Below are positions 10,457-19,472 of a DNA stretch of 64,000 nt, in pieces. The notes beneath the pieces were generated by a model that was not told the DNA's origin, did not search any database, and was given only the letters and a program-made list of their open reading frames with translations. Origin of the DNA: Komagataella phaffii GS115 (taxonomy: Eukaryota; Ascomycota; Pichiomycetes; Pichiales; Pichiaceae). The first letter of the stretch is position 1. Every line of letters starts with the position of its first letter. The position numbers were made by a program, and so were the translations under genes. Where the stretch lies: positions 1,798,001 to 1,862,000 of the forward strand of contig NC_012963.1 in the NCBI RefSeq assembly GCF_000027005.1, given 5' to 3'.

Positions 10457-12379
10457 TCACTCTTCCTCAGAGCTTTCATCAGAGCTTTGATCGTCATCTT
10501 CTGAACTCTCATCTTCATCTGCAGCATAGTTGGTTTTGGGGGGAGATCCATGAGTCTGAAATTCTTCGAGTTTTTGTCTAATGTTAGCAATCTTCTTGTT
10601 CTGTTCTTCAACACTTAAACTCTTCTTGATACGGCTCCTCTTACTGGACGCAGACCGTCCTGACTTCGACGCGGATCCCGAAGATCTTCCACGCGATCCA
10701 TTCTTCGTGTTACTTCCACTGTCAGAGAAAGCCTTCTCCTTCTTGACAACAAAGTTATACAGCTTCAATAGTGTAGCAGAATCAAGTTGATCAATATCTA
10801 GTTCAATTTCTTCTTGACCTGACTTTTGCAATTCGGGAAGGGTCTCTTGGATAATAGAAATCACCTTTGCCAATTTAGTTTCAGACAGGTAATTAATCTT
10901 TTCGCTCAATTCTTTCTTCATTTCATATGTTATATGGGTTGGGTAAGAGATGGAAGACTTTTTCTTGGATCTCTTAGATTTCTTTCTGTTTTTGATAGCA
11001 ACGCTCATTACTTCATCATACAGTTGTCTTTTCATCTTTTCAACATCAGCCCTCATCCTCTCGATTTGAGTCTCCAGGTATTCAATAGCTGGGTTTGTCA
11101 ATAATGACTCATCAATCTCGATGTCGCCCTCATCTTCAGCCTCGGAATCATAGTCGGAAAGAACTTGTGGGCTCGGTGCAGGTGCAGGTTTCTTCTCCCA
11201 CTCTTTATTGAAAACATTCTCCATTGTGTGACCCATAACATTAACTGGAGAGCCTTCTGGGTTAAACTTATAGCAGTTGGTAAAAACCAAGCGAACTTCT
11301 CGTTCAAATTGATCTGCATTTTCATATTCACTGTTGGCAAGCTTGGCTTGTATAGTTCCCAAATCCATTGGTTCCTTGACAATATCGAAATAGGTGGGAC
11401 AGTCAAGGGCAACAGGGTCTACTGGTTGTAAGAAGGGGAAGGAGTAATTTTGATGCTTCTTGGACATCAATTCTTTCATCACTTGATTACAGAAACGTAG
11501 CTCCTGAACGTACTTCTTCTTGCGAGGCCTGATATCGTATGGTATATCCTTTGGCTTCGGAGGGTGAATCTCTCGTTTGGGTCTTCCGTCACGAATGCTG
11601 TCTCGTCTTATTTCCGGAACTTCCTTGTTTCTTTTTCTCTTACTAGAGGCAACTCCATTGTCAGGTAGATTCTTTGGGGGCATGTTTAGCATGTGCTTTT
11701 CGAAGCTGGCCTGTATGTTTTTAGCCATACGCGTAATGGGAGTATCCTCTCCATTAAACTTACGACAATTATCAACCATCAGATTGAAATCTTCAACTAT
11801 AATATCAGGACTTTCATAAGCACTCACACTAATCTTTCGTTCAATTGTTGATAAGTCCATAGGTCTTTTTATATAATTATAATAAAGTGGAATACCCAAT
11901 TTCTCCGTGTCCACGGGCAGCAGGAATGGCTTAGCATCCTTTAACCTCTTGATGGCTTTGATTGTGTTGGCTGCATACTTGTTTTGATGTTTTGGCATTG
12001 GAGATTCGGGTAGATTGTTCATATCTGGTTCTGGGGGTGGTTTAGGAGCCGGTTCCATGGGAAGACTATTAGATTCTTCAGAGGAGGTAGCCTTACCATC
12101 TGGGTTGTGGGTGGAAACAGCACCATTAGAGGTCCCTGCTTCAGTTTCATCAATCTTTGGACGCTTCGAATCCAAACCCAATTCGGATTCATCATCTAGT
12201 CCATGTTTGCTTGGAGCAGTGGCCTCTGCAGAAGTAGCAGCATGAGAATTAAGGTCATGTGCATCCTCTGGCTTGGGAGTCGGCAATGACTGATCTGTAA
12301 CAGAGCCATTGCGCTCAGACTTCACCTCATCATTCAGGGACAGAGTGTCCGTGATGACTTGAGTTTCTGGCAGTGACAT
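10457..12379 (-). CDS. BDF1: Double-bromodomain chromatin factor (Bdf1/BET family)
   Basis: BET proteins bind acetylated histone tails and help TFIID and SWR1 act at promoters. The 640-residue product has a disordered acidic N-terminus. Bromodomain 1 lies at about 130-235 (PLYYNYIKRPMDLSTIERKI and the acetyl-lysine Asn in NCRKFNG). Bromodomain 2 is at about 285-395 (PTYFDIVKEPMDLGTIQAKL, NCYKFNPEGSPV). A coiled stretch rich in Lys follows, then an ET (NET) domain at about 475-560 (MKKELSEKINYLSETKLAKVI, ELDIDQLDSATLLKLYNFV). It ends in a Ser/Lys-rich region and an acidic Ser/Glu tail. A single gene here covers what Saccharomyces splits into BDF1 and BDF2. A CACGTG element at 12408-12413 lies just upstream of the start. 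MET8 is divergent. Confidence 0.93.
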   Translation of the reverse strand: MSLPETQVITDTLSLNDEVKSERNGSVTDQSLPTPKPEDAHDLNSHAATSAEATAPSKHGLDDESELGLDSKRPKIDETEAGTSNGAVSTHNPDGKATSSEESNSLPMEPAPKPPPEPDMNNLPESPMPKHQNKYAANTIKAIKRLKDAKPFLLPVDTEKLGIPLYYNYIKRPMDLSTIERKISVSAYESPDIIVEDFNLMVDNCRKFNGEDTPITRMAKNIQASFEKHMLNMPPKNLPDNGVASSKRKRNKEVPEIRRDSIRDGRPKREIHPPKPKDIPYDIRPRKKKYVQELRFCNQVMKELMSKKHQNYSFPFLQPVDPVALDCPTYFDIVKEPMDLGTIQAKLANSEYENADQFEREVRLVFTNCYKFNPEGSPVNVMGHTMENVFNKEWEKKPAPAPSPQVLSDYDSEAEDEGDIEIDESLLTNPAIEYLETQIERMRADVEKMKRQLYDEVMSVAIKNRKKSKRSKKKSSISYPTHITYEMKKELSEKINYLSETKLAKVISIIQETLPELQKSGQEEIELDIDQLDSATLLKLYNFVVKKEKAFSDSGSNTKNGSRGRSSGSASKSGRSASSKRSRIKKSLSVEEQNKKIANIRQKLEEFQTHGSPPKTNYAADEDESSEDDDQSSDESSEEE

Positions 12380-12831
12380 AAGTTCTGAGGATATGTAATT
12401 TCAGAGTCACGTGCAGAGAGGGTAACTGAAAACAAGCAAGTATTTCAGATTTTTTCTTGTTCGATCGAGGGGGGTTGGGGAGTTGTTTACTTAAATACTG
12501 TTTTCGAGACGGGGAAGACAGGAGACCTCAACGTACCGAGATTTACTTAAAGAACACAAACACATCGCGCGTGCTGGGTGGCGGGCTCCTCCTATCAAGT
12601 AATTTAGGGGGGCGTCAAGGAAGGGAAGTAGATAATAACAAATAGCAATCAGAGCTTAGCCTTGGGTGGCAAACTTGCTTTCAGTGGCAAAACAGTTTTT
12701 TTCCTGGAAGAGTCTTCTTCTTTGCCGACTATCATTGCTTGCCATTGCACATCCATATTGTAGTTCTTCGACCTTGGACTATGGTGAGAAGAGGAGTTAA
12801 AAGTAGCAACATCCAAGTTTTATCGCGATTA

Positions 12832-12845
12832 GTTATCCGGGTAAC
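12832..12845 (-). promoter_or_regulatory. Reb1-type site, left arm of an inverted pair
   Basis: The sequence GTTATCCGGGTAAC contains CCGGGTAA, the reverse complement of the Reb1 core TTACCCGG. The same 14 nt recur inverted at 13103-13116, 257 bp away. Reb1-family proteins set nucleosome-free regions. Assignment rests on the motif alone. Confidence 0.6.
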
Positions 12846-13102
12846 CCATAAGGCAGCTTGCCACGTCGCCATCAAATTGGATGAATTGGGGCTGTACTGC
12901 GGGCTTAGACCAGATGGTTGAGCGACATGGGAGAACACGGATAAGTCCATTCCAATGCGTATTATTGGAAGAATACTTTACCCAGACAGACATTACTAGG
13001 AGAATACGTAGCTAATCTAGGACAAGTGATTGGTAAGCAGAGAAAAAAACAATCAATCGCGTTCTGATATTTACCATGTCACGAATTGGAAGGCAAAATA
13101 TC

Positions 13103-13116
13103 GTTACCCGGATAAC
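13103..13116 (+). promoter_or_regulatory. Reb1-type site, right arm of an inverted pair
   Basis: GTTACCCGGATAAC is the exact reverse complement of the 14 nt at 12832-12845. The core TTACCCGG is a standard Reb1 consensus. It lies about 465 bp upstream of the MET8 start codon. Confidence 0.6.
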
Positions 13117-13580
13117 AGCTGAGCATCACTCACAACACTTCGTGTGTTGCAAGAGTATAATTAGTCCAAAACGAGTAACTACACGTAAGAACGGATGTAT
13201 TTGAGTGATACATACTAAGTACAACCTCCACGTTAATTACTCAAATTATATTGAGTGATGGACCCCCGAATTTTCCGCAGTGATTGAAATGTTTCAACTG
13301 AAAGTCCGCATTGACTAACAACTCTGGGTGTGAAGTGATCACCGATAAAGTTACATCCCTTCCTTACCGACAGCTCGTTTCTCACACTCCGTCTGTTTCT
13401 TGCAATCCAAGCTGAATTCTTCGACCAATTTAGGGATTTCAGAGGTGTCAACTTATATATTCATTCTCTTTTTCACCATCAGCGTGCTCCATCTTATCAT
13501 CACATTTAACTGCGCGAAAGATTCCATTAACCCCAGGCGGATTAAAATGCCATTAACACCAGTTTTGGAACTAATCCATC

Positions 13581-14405
13581 ATGTCAATCGAAATCCCAGA
13601 GCCCAACGGTTCTTTGATGTTGGCTTGGCAAGTAAGAAATCGTCATGTACTTCTTGTGGGTGGAGGAGCAGTTGCCCTTTCTCGAATTGAACTACTTCTT
13701 CAAGCCGATGCAAAAGTTACAGTGGTTGCTCCCAAGATAGATCCTACCATTGAACAGTATGAAAAATTGGGGTTATTATACAAAGTTCATAGAAGAAAGT
13801 TCCTCAAAGATGATTTGAAAATGTATGAAGGTGAAGCGTCCAGAAAGCTGGACCAATTTTCTGGTGTAGACCATTTTGGGCCCGAAGAGATGGAGCAAAT
13901 AGAACAGGCAGTTAAGCAGGAACAATTTGCATTGGTTCTAACCGCAATAGATGATAAAAATCTTTCCAAGCAAATATACTATTGGTGTAAAGCTGGGCGA
14001 ATGCAAGTAAACATCGCCGACAAACCCAAACAATGTGATTTCTACTTTGGGTCAGTAGTAAGACAGGGGAGTATACAAATTATGATTAGTTCAAACGGAA
14101 AGTCTCCAAGATTGTGTCATAAACTTAAGCACGATAAGCTGGAACCTCTACTTGCCAGCTTGGATGCAAAAACTGCAGTGGACAATTTGGGGAAAATGCG
14201 TGGAGAATTAAGGCATAGGGTAGCTCCAGGAGAGGATACTCCCACCATCAAAGAACGAATGGCTTGGAACACTCAGGTGACTGACCTGTTTACAATTGAA
14301 GAATGGGGCCAATTTGACGACACAGCACTGAATAGGCTTCTGAGTTTTTACCCCAAAGTACCTCAACGTCAGGACATAATAGTCGTTCCGCTAGAGAACT
14401 TTTAG
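13581..14405 (+). CDS. MET8: Bifunctional precorrin-2 dehydrogenase / sirohydrochlorin ferrochelatase
   Basis: Met8 makes siroheme, the cofactor of sulfite reductase, by NAD-dependent oxidation of precorrin-2 and then iron insertion. The 274-residue product equals the yeast protein in length. The NAD-binding start HVLLVGGGAVALSRIELLL is preceded by SLMLAWQV, as in yeast Met8. AIDDKNLSKQIYYWCKAGRMQVNIADKPKQCDFYFGS is split here into its visible parts: the LTAIDD strand with the catalytic-region aspartate, then NIADKP and CDFYFGS. ISSNGKSPRLCHKLK follows, and the C-terminal helical region is conserved. Start ATG 13581 fits the family. It converges on the NAM8-like gene with only 47 bp between stops. 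Confidence 0.94.
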   Translation: MSIEIPEPNGSLMLAWQVRNRHVLLVGGGAVALSRIELLLQADAKVTVVAPKIDPTIEQYEKLGLLYKVHRRKFLKDDLKMYEGEASRKLDQFSGVDHFGPEEMEQIEQAVKQEQFALVLTAIDDKNLSKQIYYWCKAGRMQVNIADKPKQCDFYFGSVVRQGSIQIMISSNGKSPRLCHKLKHDKLEPLLASLDAKTAVDNLGKMRGELRHRVAPGEDTPTIKERMAWNTQVTDLFTIEEWGQFDDTALNRLLSFYPKVPQRQDIIVVPLENF

Positions 14406-14452
14406 GTTACGTAGTAATACATGTGATAACAGCATCTCGGTCATTGATAGAT

Positions 14453-15973
14453 TCAAGGAGATACGGTAGGAGAAGCCAGTTCTGGAGAATTAGCACCTGA
14501 TAAATTCGTGTTCGGGGAACTAGGAGGAGCTGGTTCCTTGGCTGATAATATTGGACTAGTTACTGTTTCTTCAAAGTCTTCCAAAGACTTCGAAGGGGAG
14601 CTAGTCGTAGCAGAAGAAGACGCTGGTACTTCCTTAGATGTGGCCCCCATCGAACCGTTACCACTGATGTTGGGGGCTCCAATAGAACTTCCCACTGGAC
14701 TTTGAACCATATAGGGGCCCGAATACTGTCCCGGATCCATCTCACTATAAACTTGAGAATCTGTAGGATAGTAAATAGGAGTCATACCTGGAAGAACACC
14801 AGGAGCAACACCAGGAGGAATTCCGTACATGCCACCATTTCTTCCCATTGGGTCAAAAACACCGGGCGACATCATTAGATGTTGCGGATGCGGGTGCGAA
14901 TGTGTGTGTTGGTTGGGTAAAGAGGAGCGTCCCCAACTAAGTCTTACACGAGAACCACCAATAAGGAATCCATGCATTCCTGAGATGGCATTCTCTGCCT
15001 CTTCTCTGGTTGAAAACTTCACGAATCCACATCCTTTACCTCTTGGGATCTTGATACTTGAAATAGAACCAAAAGGTTCAAACAAAGTGAAAAGTGTCTC
15101 TTCGGATACACCAGCAGCCAATCCACCTACAAACACAGTTGAATTTGTTGGATCATTGTAGATGTTACGAGAAGAACTATTGTTGCTAGCAAACTGTGGA
15201 ACCATAGGTGCGGAAGGGGCGTATTGCAGATGTTGTTGCATTTGAACTGGCTGGTGTCCAGCTCCTCGAGGGGTTGCTAATGCAACTCTTATTGGTCTTC
15301 CACCTAGCCAGATACCACTCATTTCATGGAGAGCTCTTTGACGATCTTCTTCTTCAGTGAATCTTACAAATCCGAAGCAACGAGAGCTTCCTGTAGCGGG
15401 GTCGGTCATTACTCTTACGCTCTGAATTGAGCTGTAATTAGGCTGAAATAAAGCTAATAGGTGGGCCTCTGTAGTTGAAGGAGAGAGGTCCCCCACAAAT
15501 AATGAGTACTGAGGAGTTGGAGGAATTTGGGATTGCAATGTTGGCCCTGAGGCCCAATTGAGTCTGAACAATCGACCCGACGAGCGAGGCACAATACTGC
15601 CATTCAACGCCAGCGCTTGCAGCGCGTCCTCGTGTCGTTCAAATTCTACAAAACAATATCCAGCGTTCTGAGGTGGAGGCAACGACGAGTTTGGATTAGG
15701 AGAACGGTTGTGTCTCGATCTAATCAATTTTACCCGTACGGACTGACCTAACTGCTGCCATAATTGAATGATGTTCTCTTCCACCCACCATGGTTCGAGG
15801 TCGCCCATCCATAACGTACGTGAAGCTAGCGATGGCGACGACTTGGAAGATGGTGGTGGAGAATTTGATGATCCTGCACCTTGCTCTTGGGATTGGACAA
15901 ACTTTGCTTCGGTCGGAGCATCAGGATCCACCTGTGCCAGCGAGTCTGTAACACCGAGATGTTCAAGCGACAT
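14453..15973 (-). CDS. NAM8: Three-RRM RNA-binding protein, Nam8/Ngr1 (TIA-1-like) family
   Basis: Nam8 is a U1 snRNP protein that helps recognise weak 5' splice sites; its relative Ngr1 acts in mRNA decay. The 506-residue product has RRM1 at about 52-142 (TLWMGDLEPWW, GYCFVEFE). RRM2 is at about 156-234 (SLFVGDLSPSTTEAHLLALF, CFGFVRF) and RRM3 at about 278-348 (TVFVGGLAAGVSEETL, GCGFVKF, SRVRLSWGRS). Both flanks are Ser/Pro/Gly-rich and disordered. The RRM3 ending and spacing fit Nam8 well, but Nam8 and Ngr1 cannot be fully separated by eye. In an intron-rich yeast such as this one, the splicing role would be relevant. Confidence 0.78.
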   Translation of the reverse strand: MSLEHLGVTDSLAQVDPDAPTEAKFVQSQEQGAGSSNSPPPSSKSSPSLASRTLWMGDLEPWWVEENIIQLWQQLGQSVRVKLIRSRHNRSPNPNSSLPPPQNAGYCFVEFERHEDALQALALNGSIVPRSSGRLFRLNWASGPTLQSQIPPTPQYSLFVGDLSPSTTEAHLLALFQPNYSSIQSVRVMTDPATGSSRCFGFVRFTEEEDRQRALHEMSGIWLGGRPIRVALATPRGAGHQPVQMQQHLQYAPSAPMVPQFASNNSSSRNIYNDPTNSTVFVGGLAAGVSEETLFTLFEPFGSISSIKIPRGKGCGFVKFSTREEAENAISGMHGFLIGGSRVRLSWGRSSLPNQHTHSHPHPQHLMMSPGVFDPMGRNGGMYGIPPGVAPGVLPGMTPIYYPTDSQVYSEMDPGQYSGPYMVQSPVGSSIGAPNISGNGSMGATSKEVPASSSATTSSPSKSLEDFEETVTSPILSAKEPAPPSSPNTNLSGANSPELASPTVSP

Positions 15974-16373
15974 GACCTTGGCTGGATAGTGAGATAATTG
16001 GAGGTTCTGCCGTTTAGTTCCAATTTAATGATGGCAATAAAGAAGGACGTGTGTTTGCAAGGTGCACAACAAAGAAACAGAAACGGGGCGCGATGTTGCT
16101 GAGCTCAGCAATTGTTAGCGGTGGACTAATGAAACCAGGAAGAATCTAAAAGAACAATCAAATGGCTTCACAGGCTTCAAACCAATCAATATGCAAGAGG
16201 AGAGCCTCAAAAGTCAACAGTGTAAGAATTGAGTGCAATTGCCAGAAAATGAAGAATATACAGCTACACAGTTCGTGCAATTTGGCAGTTCATCAGTTTG
16301 AGGCGCGAAGGACTATTATGAAGGTCTTCTCCTGTATCGGGCTCAAACCCTCGTCGTAAGCGTACACTAAATA
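15974..16373. promoter_or_regulatory. Divergent promoter between the NAM8-like and AME1-like genes
   Basis: This 400-bp region separates two outward-facing genes. The minus-strand frame at 15826-16023 overlaps the NAM8-like start and is a shadow. I recognise no named factor site. Confidence 0.4.
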
Positions 16374-17300
16374 ATGGTAACTGAAGATCGGGAGAGGAGA
16401 ATAGAATCTCGCATTAGGGGTGCTGGTAGACGAGTTAAAGTGGAAGATTTTGTCATTGGAGATTCTTTGCCTGATATTGGCTCTTCTGAATCACAAATTA
16501 CAAAGAATGATCGTTTGTTATCCCCTGCACAGATCACAGCTGGTGGTCGCAACAAACGCTTGATCAAACAAGAGTCAAGATCAAAAGAGCTCAAAAAAGT
16601 GGAACAAATGTCTCCTTTGCATATTCTCCAGCAAGTTTCTGAAGAAGTGACTCCAGATATAAGAACACCAAATGATGCAAACACAGGACAATCTTCACCC
16701 TTAGAGGATGTTATTCCTCCTACCAAAAGTAGCCAAAAAACCAAGCCCCAGGTCTCAGCTACCAAGAAAAGACAGAGAAAGTCCAGTTTATCGAATTCAA
16801 AGTCGACAATTGATCTTTTACAGCTTATTTGTTCAAGATTTCTCCAAGCTTATCCAACCAATGCACATATTGAACGACTTGCCCTATCAAAGTTTGGAAA
16901 TTTAACGAATGCACAATTCTCTTTAATAGCAGATCTCAATAAAACAAGAACATCGTTATCCAAGAAAGTGTCTCAAGTACACCAATCGAAACAAAACACA
17001 AGAAAAAAACTATTGGAACTTAGACATCAACATTCCCTGCTAAGGCAACAAATAGAAAAGAAAAGAGCCGACTTCAAATCTCACAAAAAGACATTCAATG
17101 ACGCCATGAATGTTGAATCACAATTAAGAGAGGTGGGCAACTCATTGACTGACCCAACCCACTGGAAGCCAGCTCGCAAGACAGCCGGACAATGGGAGCA
17201 TGTTATGGGGAGAATTTCCAAGGTGCAAAAGATAATGGACAGTGATTCCGGCCTGGTGCAGAAACTACGGCGTTTGAACGGAAAATTGGAACGTATATAA
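16374..17300 (+). CDS. AME1: Probable inner-kinetochore subunit Ame1/CENP-U
   Basis: Ame1 with Okp1 forms the essential part of the COMA complex, linking the centromeric nucleosome to Mtw1 (MIS12). Evidence here is partial. The 308-residue length is near yeast Ame1 (about 324). The extreme N-terminus RIESRIRGAGRR resembles the basic Mtw1-binding motif of Ame1 (yeast has a similar RLRG motif). A disordered middle is followed by STIDLLQLICSRFLQAYP, similar to the conserved TTIDVLSSLF-type helix. A strongly predicted coiled coil runs from about 170 to 255, rich in Lys, Gln and Leu. The sequence is fast-evolving, so the name is likely but not certain; another coiled-coil kinetochore protein is the main alternative. 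Its stop is 14 bp from the ERV14 stop. Confidence 0.62.
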   Translation: MVTEDRERRIESRIRGAGRRVKVEDFVIGDSLPDIGSSESQITKNDRLLSPAQITAGGRNKRLIKQESRSKELKKVEQMSPLHILQQVSEEVTPDIRTPNDANTGQSSPLEDVIPPTKSSQKTKPQVSATKKRQRKSSLSNSKSTIDLLQLICSRFLQAYPTNAHIERLALSKFGNLTNAQFSLIADLNKTRTSLSKKVSQVHQSKQNTRKKLLELRHQHSLLRQQIEKKRADFKSHKKTFNDAMNVESQLREVGNSLTDPTHWKPARKTAGQWEHVMGRISKVQKIMDSDSGLVQKLRRLNGKLERI

Positions 17301-17314
17301 GTTAATGTGTGTAT

Positions 17315-17961
17315 TTAGCTGTCTTCAGCAATTAGCGCAATGATCATGCGGTAAAGGTAATAAAAGAACATCAGAAGATGGAAACCCAACTTGATGAAGC
17401 TCTCTTTTTTGTGACGAGAAAGAGTACGGAAAATTTCTGTGGCATCTAACAGGTGTTCTTTCTTAACGATCTTATTAATGTTGTAAGCCAGCAATGGAAG
17501 GTTCAGTATAAATGAATATGGGTACCAGTTGATCAAGAACAAAACCGAAAGAAAGCCGTGAAGGGCAGCTTCTGGAACAATGTAGTTGTTGAGCTTTTTG
17601 CAGAGCTCGATAGGATTAATGTAGTCACATTCCAGATCACTGTACATGATTGTGAAATAAACCTGGGAGAACAGGTTCAAGGCATTGAGTATGACAGCGA
17701 GGATAAAAAGCCTAAACGTTAGTAAATGAATCAAAAGAGTCAAAAAACCAAAGGGCTTGGTAGTTACAAGGTGGAGTGTTTGGACGTTGCCGCTGTATCT
17801 AAGCATTCAAAGAAAGGAAATCATCGGAGTAAACCTTGGAAAGAAAGAAATAAAAAAAAAGAAATTTCACTGATGATACATGAATTCCAAACAGCACAAA
17901 GCGAAAATTCCAGCCAACATCACTCTTTATGTTTATTTGCTTACCAGGATTCTCCGTTCAT
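17315..17961 (-). CDS. ERV14: ER cargo receptor of the cornichon family (two exons)
   Basis: Erv14 is a small three-pass membrane receptor that loads transmembrane cargo into COPII vesicles. Exon 2 (17315-17711) encodes the recognisable protein: [67 protein letters not shown] and FYYLYRMI. Exon 1 is 17 nt (17945-17961), reading MNGES plus the first two bases of Trp. The 233-nt intron (17712-17944) has a GTAAGC donor and TACTAAC just before the TTTAG acceptor. Splicing restores the family N-terminus (Trp-Leu-Phe-Ile-Leu) and gives 137 residues, against 138 in yeast. Reading exon 2 alone upstream adds a false N-terminus. It functions in the same route as Sec31, encoded 8 kb away. Confidence 0.93.
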
Positions 17962-18465
17962 TTTGATGGCAATTATTATATGTTGGGAGGGAAAAACTTG
18001 ATGAAATGGGAACTTGGGAAGTCAAGAGGTGCGAATTTAGTCTTTGGATATGGCTGGTAAGGGCCGGGTAATAGATGATGATATTTAAGCAGACATCTTC
18101 TATTAGAGCCTCGCTCCCACGACAATATGAATGTTGTAATGTATCGGTGAGATGTCGGAAGACATACCAAAAAGTTTGGATCTTCTGTGGATTTTTTTAA
18201 CGAATTTCAACGTTGAAACGTGATACGTAATGTAATATGCAACTAAACAACCGCTACAATACGATTTCCAAAATGGTGTTCTCTTGCGTGACTATGTGAC
18301 TCTGGTTCTGGAAAACATCTGATATTTCCAAAGGCAGCAATGACACGATTACTAATTCCAAAAGAACGCCACTAGTTCATCTCCAAGTACAACTATAAGT
18401 AGACGCTCACGTATACTATGCTATTCGTTGAAGCAATTATTAGTTTATAAGTCCCATTCAACAAC
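17962..18465. promoter_or_regulatory. Divergent promoter between ERV14 and the GST-like gene
   Basis: About 500 bp separate two outward-facing starts. No named motif was recognised. The frame at 17976-18170 (minus) has no support. Confidence 0.35.
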
Positions 18466-19116
18466 ATGTCGCAAGGAACAATTTACCTATTACGCGGCTC
18501 TCCAAGAGCAGCTTTATGTAAGGACTTGATTGAATATTTCAGCCTTGATATCAAGATCTCTGATACTGCAGACCCAGATTTCGCAAAGACATTTCCCTTG
18601 AAAAGAGTTCCTGCTCTCAAGGGCCCTGATTTTACACTACATGAAACGCTGGCGGTACTGGTCTACATCACATCTCTGATTCCTCAAAACCAAGGGTTAT
18701 TCGGATCTTCTAGCTTGGATAATGCTCAAACTATTAAGTGGTTATCTTTCACCAATTTTGAGGTCGTGTCTGCTTTGATTCAAGCATTGTATCCACTAAT
18801 TGGAAATCGTCCCTACTCTAAGGATGGTGTTGACCAGGCAATTAAAGATTTGGAGTCGTATGTTGCTGTGTACGAGACTCAGTTGAAGCAGACGAAGTAT
18901 CTTGTTGGCGATGAGATTACTTTGGCTGATTTGTTTACTGTTCAGTCCTTCATATGGGGAGCTGAATACATCTGGGACGTCAATTGGTTCAAGAAACATC
19001 CGCTAATTGAGGCCTGGTTCAAGGACGTCATTCAACATCCAGTCGTGGTCAAATCTCTGGGAGATTTCAAGCCTGTACGAAAGGCTGTTCCTAATGTTCC
19101 ACCCAAGAGTAATTAA
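18466..19116 (+). CDS. Stand-alone GST-like protein related to the N-terminus of eEF1B-gamma (YGR201C-like)
   Basis: The 216-residue product has a thioredoxin-like GST N-domain (LRGSPRAALCKDLIEYF, FPLKRVPALKGP, LHETLAVLVYI) and an all-helical C-domain (VGDEITLADLFTVQSF, KHPLIEAWFKDV). This arrangement and wording match the first part of eEF1B-gamma (Tef4/Cam1), but the conserved C-terminal EF1G domain is absent. The protein simply ends in VPNVPPKSN. Saccharomyces has one such short relative, YGR201C, of unknown function. I see no frame downstream that could supply the missing domain, so this looks like a complete short protein rather than a broken gene. Glutathione binding is not assured: the usual catalytic Tyr/Ser/Cys position is unclear. 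Confidence 0.75.
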   Translation: MSQGTIYLLRGSPRAALCKDLIEYFSLDIKISDTADPDFAKTFPLKRVPALKGPDFTLHETLAVLVYITSLIPQNQGLFGSSSLDNAQTIKWLSFTNFEVVSALIQALYPLIGNRPYSKDGVDQAIKDLESYVAVYETQLKQTKYLVGDEITLADLFTVQSFIWGAEYIWDVNWFKKHPLIEAWFKDVIQHPVVVKSLGDFKPVRKAVPNVPPKSN

Positions 19117-19472
19117 CGTAGTTAAGTGCTTCTCGGTAGCAGTTTGAATAAATTCTGCTTTCATTTACGAGAGCCGAATTGTGCGATTGTTCTCATTGCT
19201 TAGATATCAAACTGAACGATTTATATTTTTCATAGGCCGTGTGTAACGAATGCAACGCTTCATCTGCGTCGGATGATCTTCATCAGATTATCTTCACATA
19301 TAGTCCTCAATTTCAAGAGCTACGACTCTCAAGTTCAGTTCATCGTTACCTCGCTTTTTATTTTTTCACTAAGCATGTGAAATGCATAGTGTCTTCCAGC
19401 CTACCCCACATGCGAATCAATATAAGGGACACAGTTTCCGGCCAGTACAGAGCACCTTGATCAACAGCCTCA
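19117..19472. promoter_or_regulatory. ECI1 upstream region
   Basis: This interval lies between two genes on the same strand and should hold the 3' end of the GST-like gene and the ECI1 promoter. No oleate-response element or other named site was recognised with confidence. Confidence 0.35.

Larger units (their letters stand above)
12380..13580. promoter_or_regulatory. BDF1-MET8 divergent intergenic region
   Basis: This 1.2 kb region separates two genes transcribed outward. It carries two Reb1-type sites in opposite orientation inside perfect 14-nt inverted copies (12832-12845 and 13103-13116). There is a CACGTG at 12408-12413 next to the BDF1 start, overlapping a GAGTCA half site, and a small hairpin element around 13133-13149. 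Short frames at 12739-12950 lack credible starts or families. CACGTG is the Cbf1 motif known from sulfur-gene promoters, but here it is close to BDF1 and more than 1 kb from MET8. Confidence 0.5.

Noticed and set aside
12408..12413. CACGTG as a MET8 regulatory site
   Set aside because: It is more than 1.1 kb from MET8 and only about 30 bp from the BDF1 start, so a sulfur-regulation role for MET8 is not supported.
12732..12950. Frames on both strands between BDF1 and MET8
   Set aside because: The plus frame has only a TTG start; neither shows protein-like composition.
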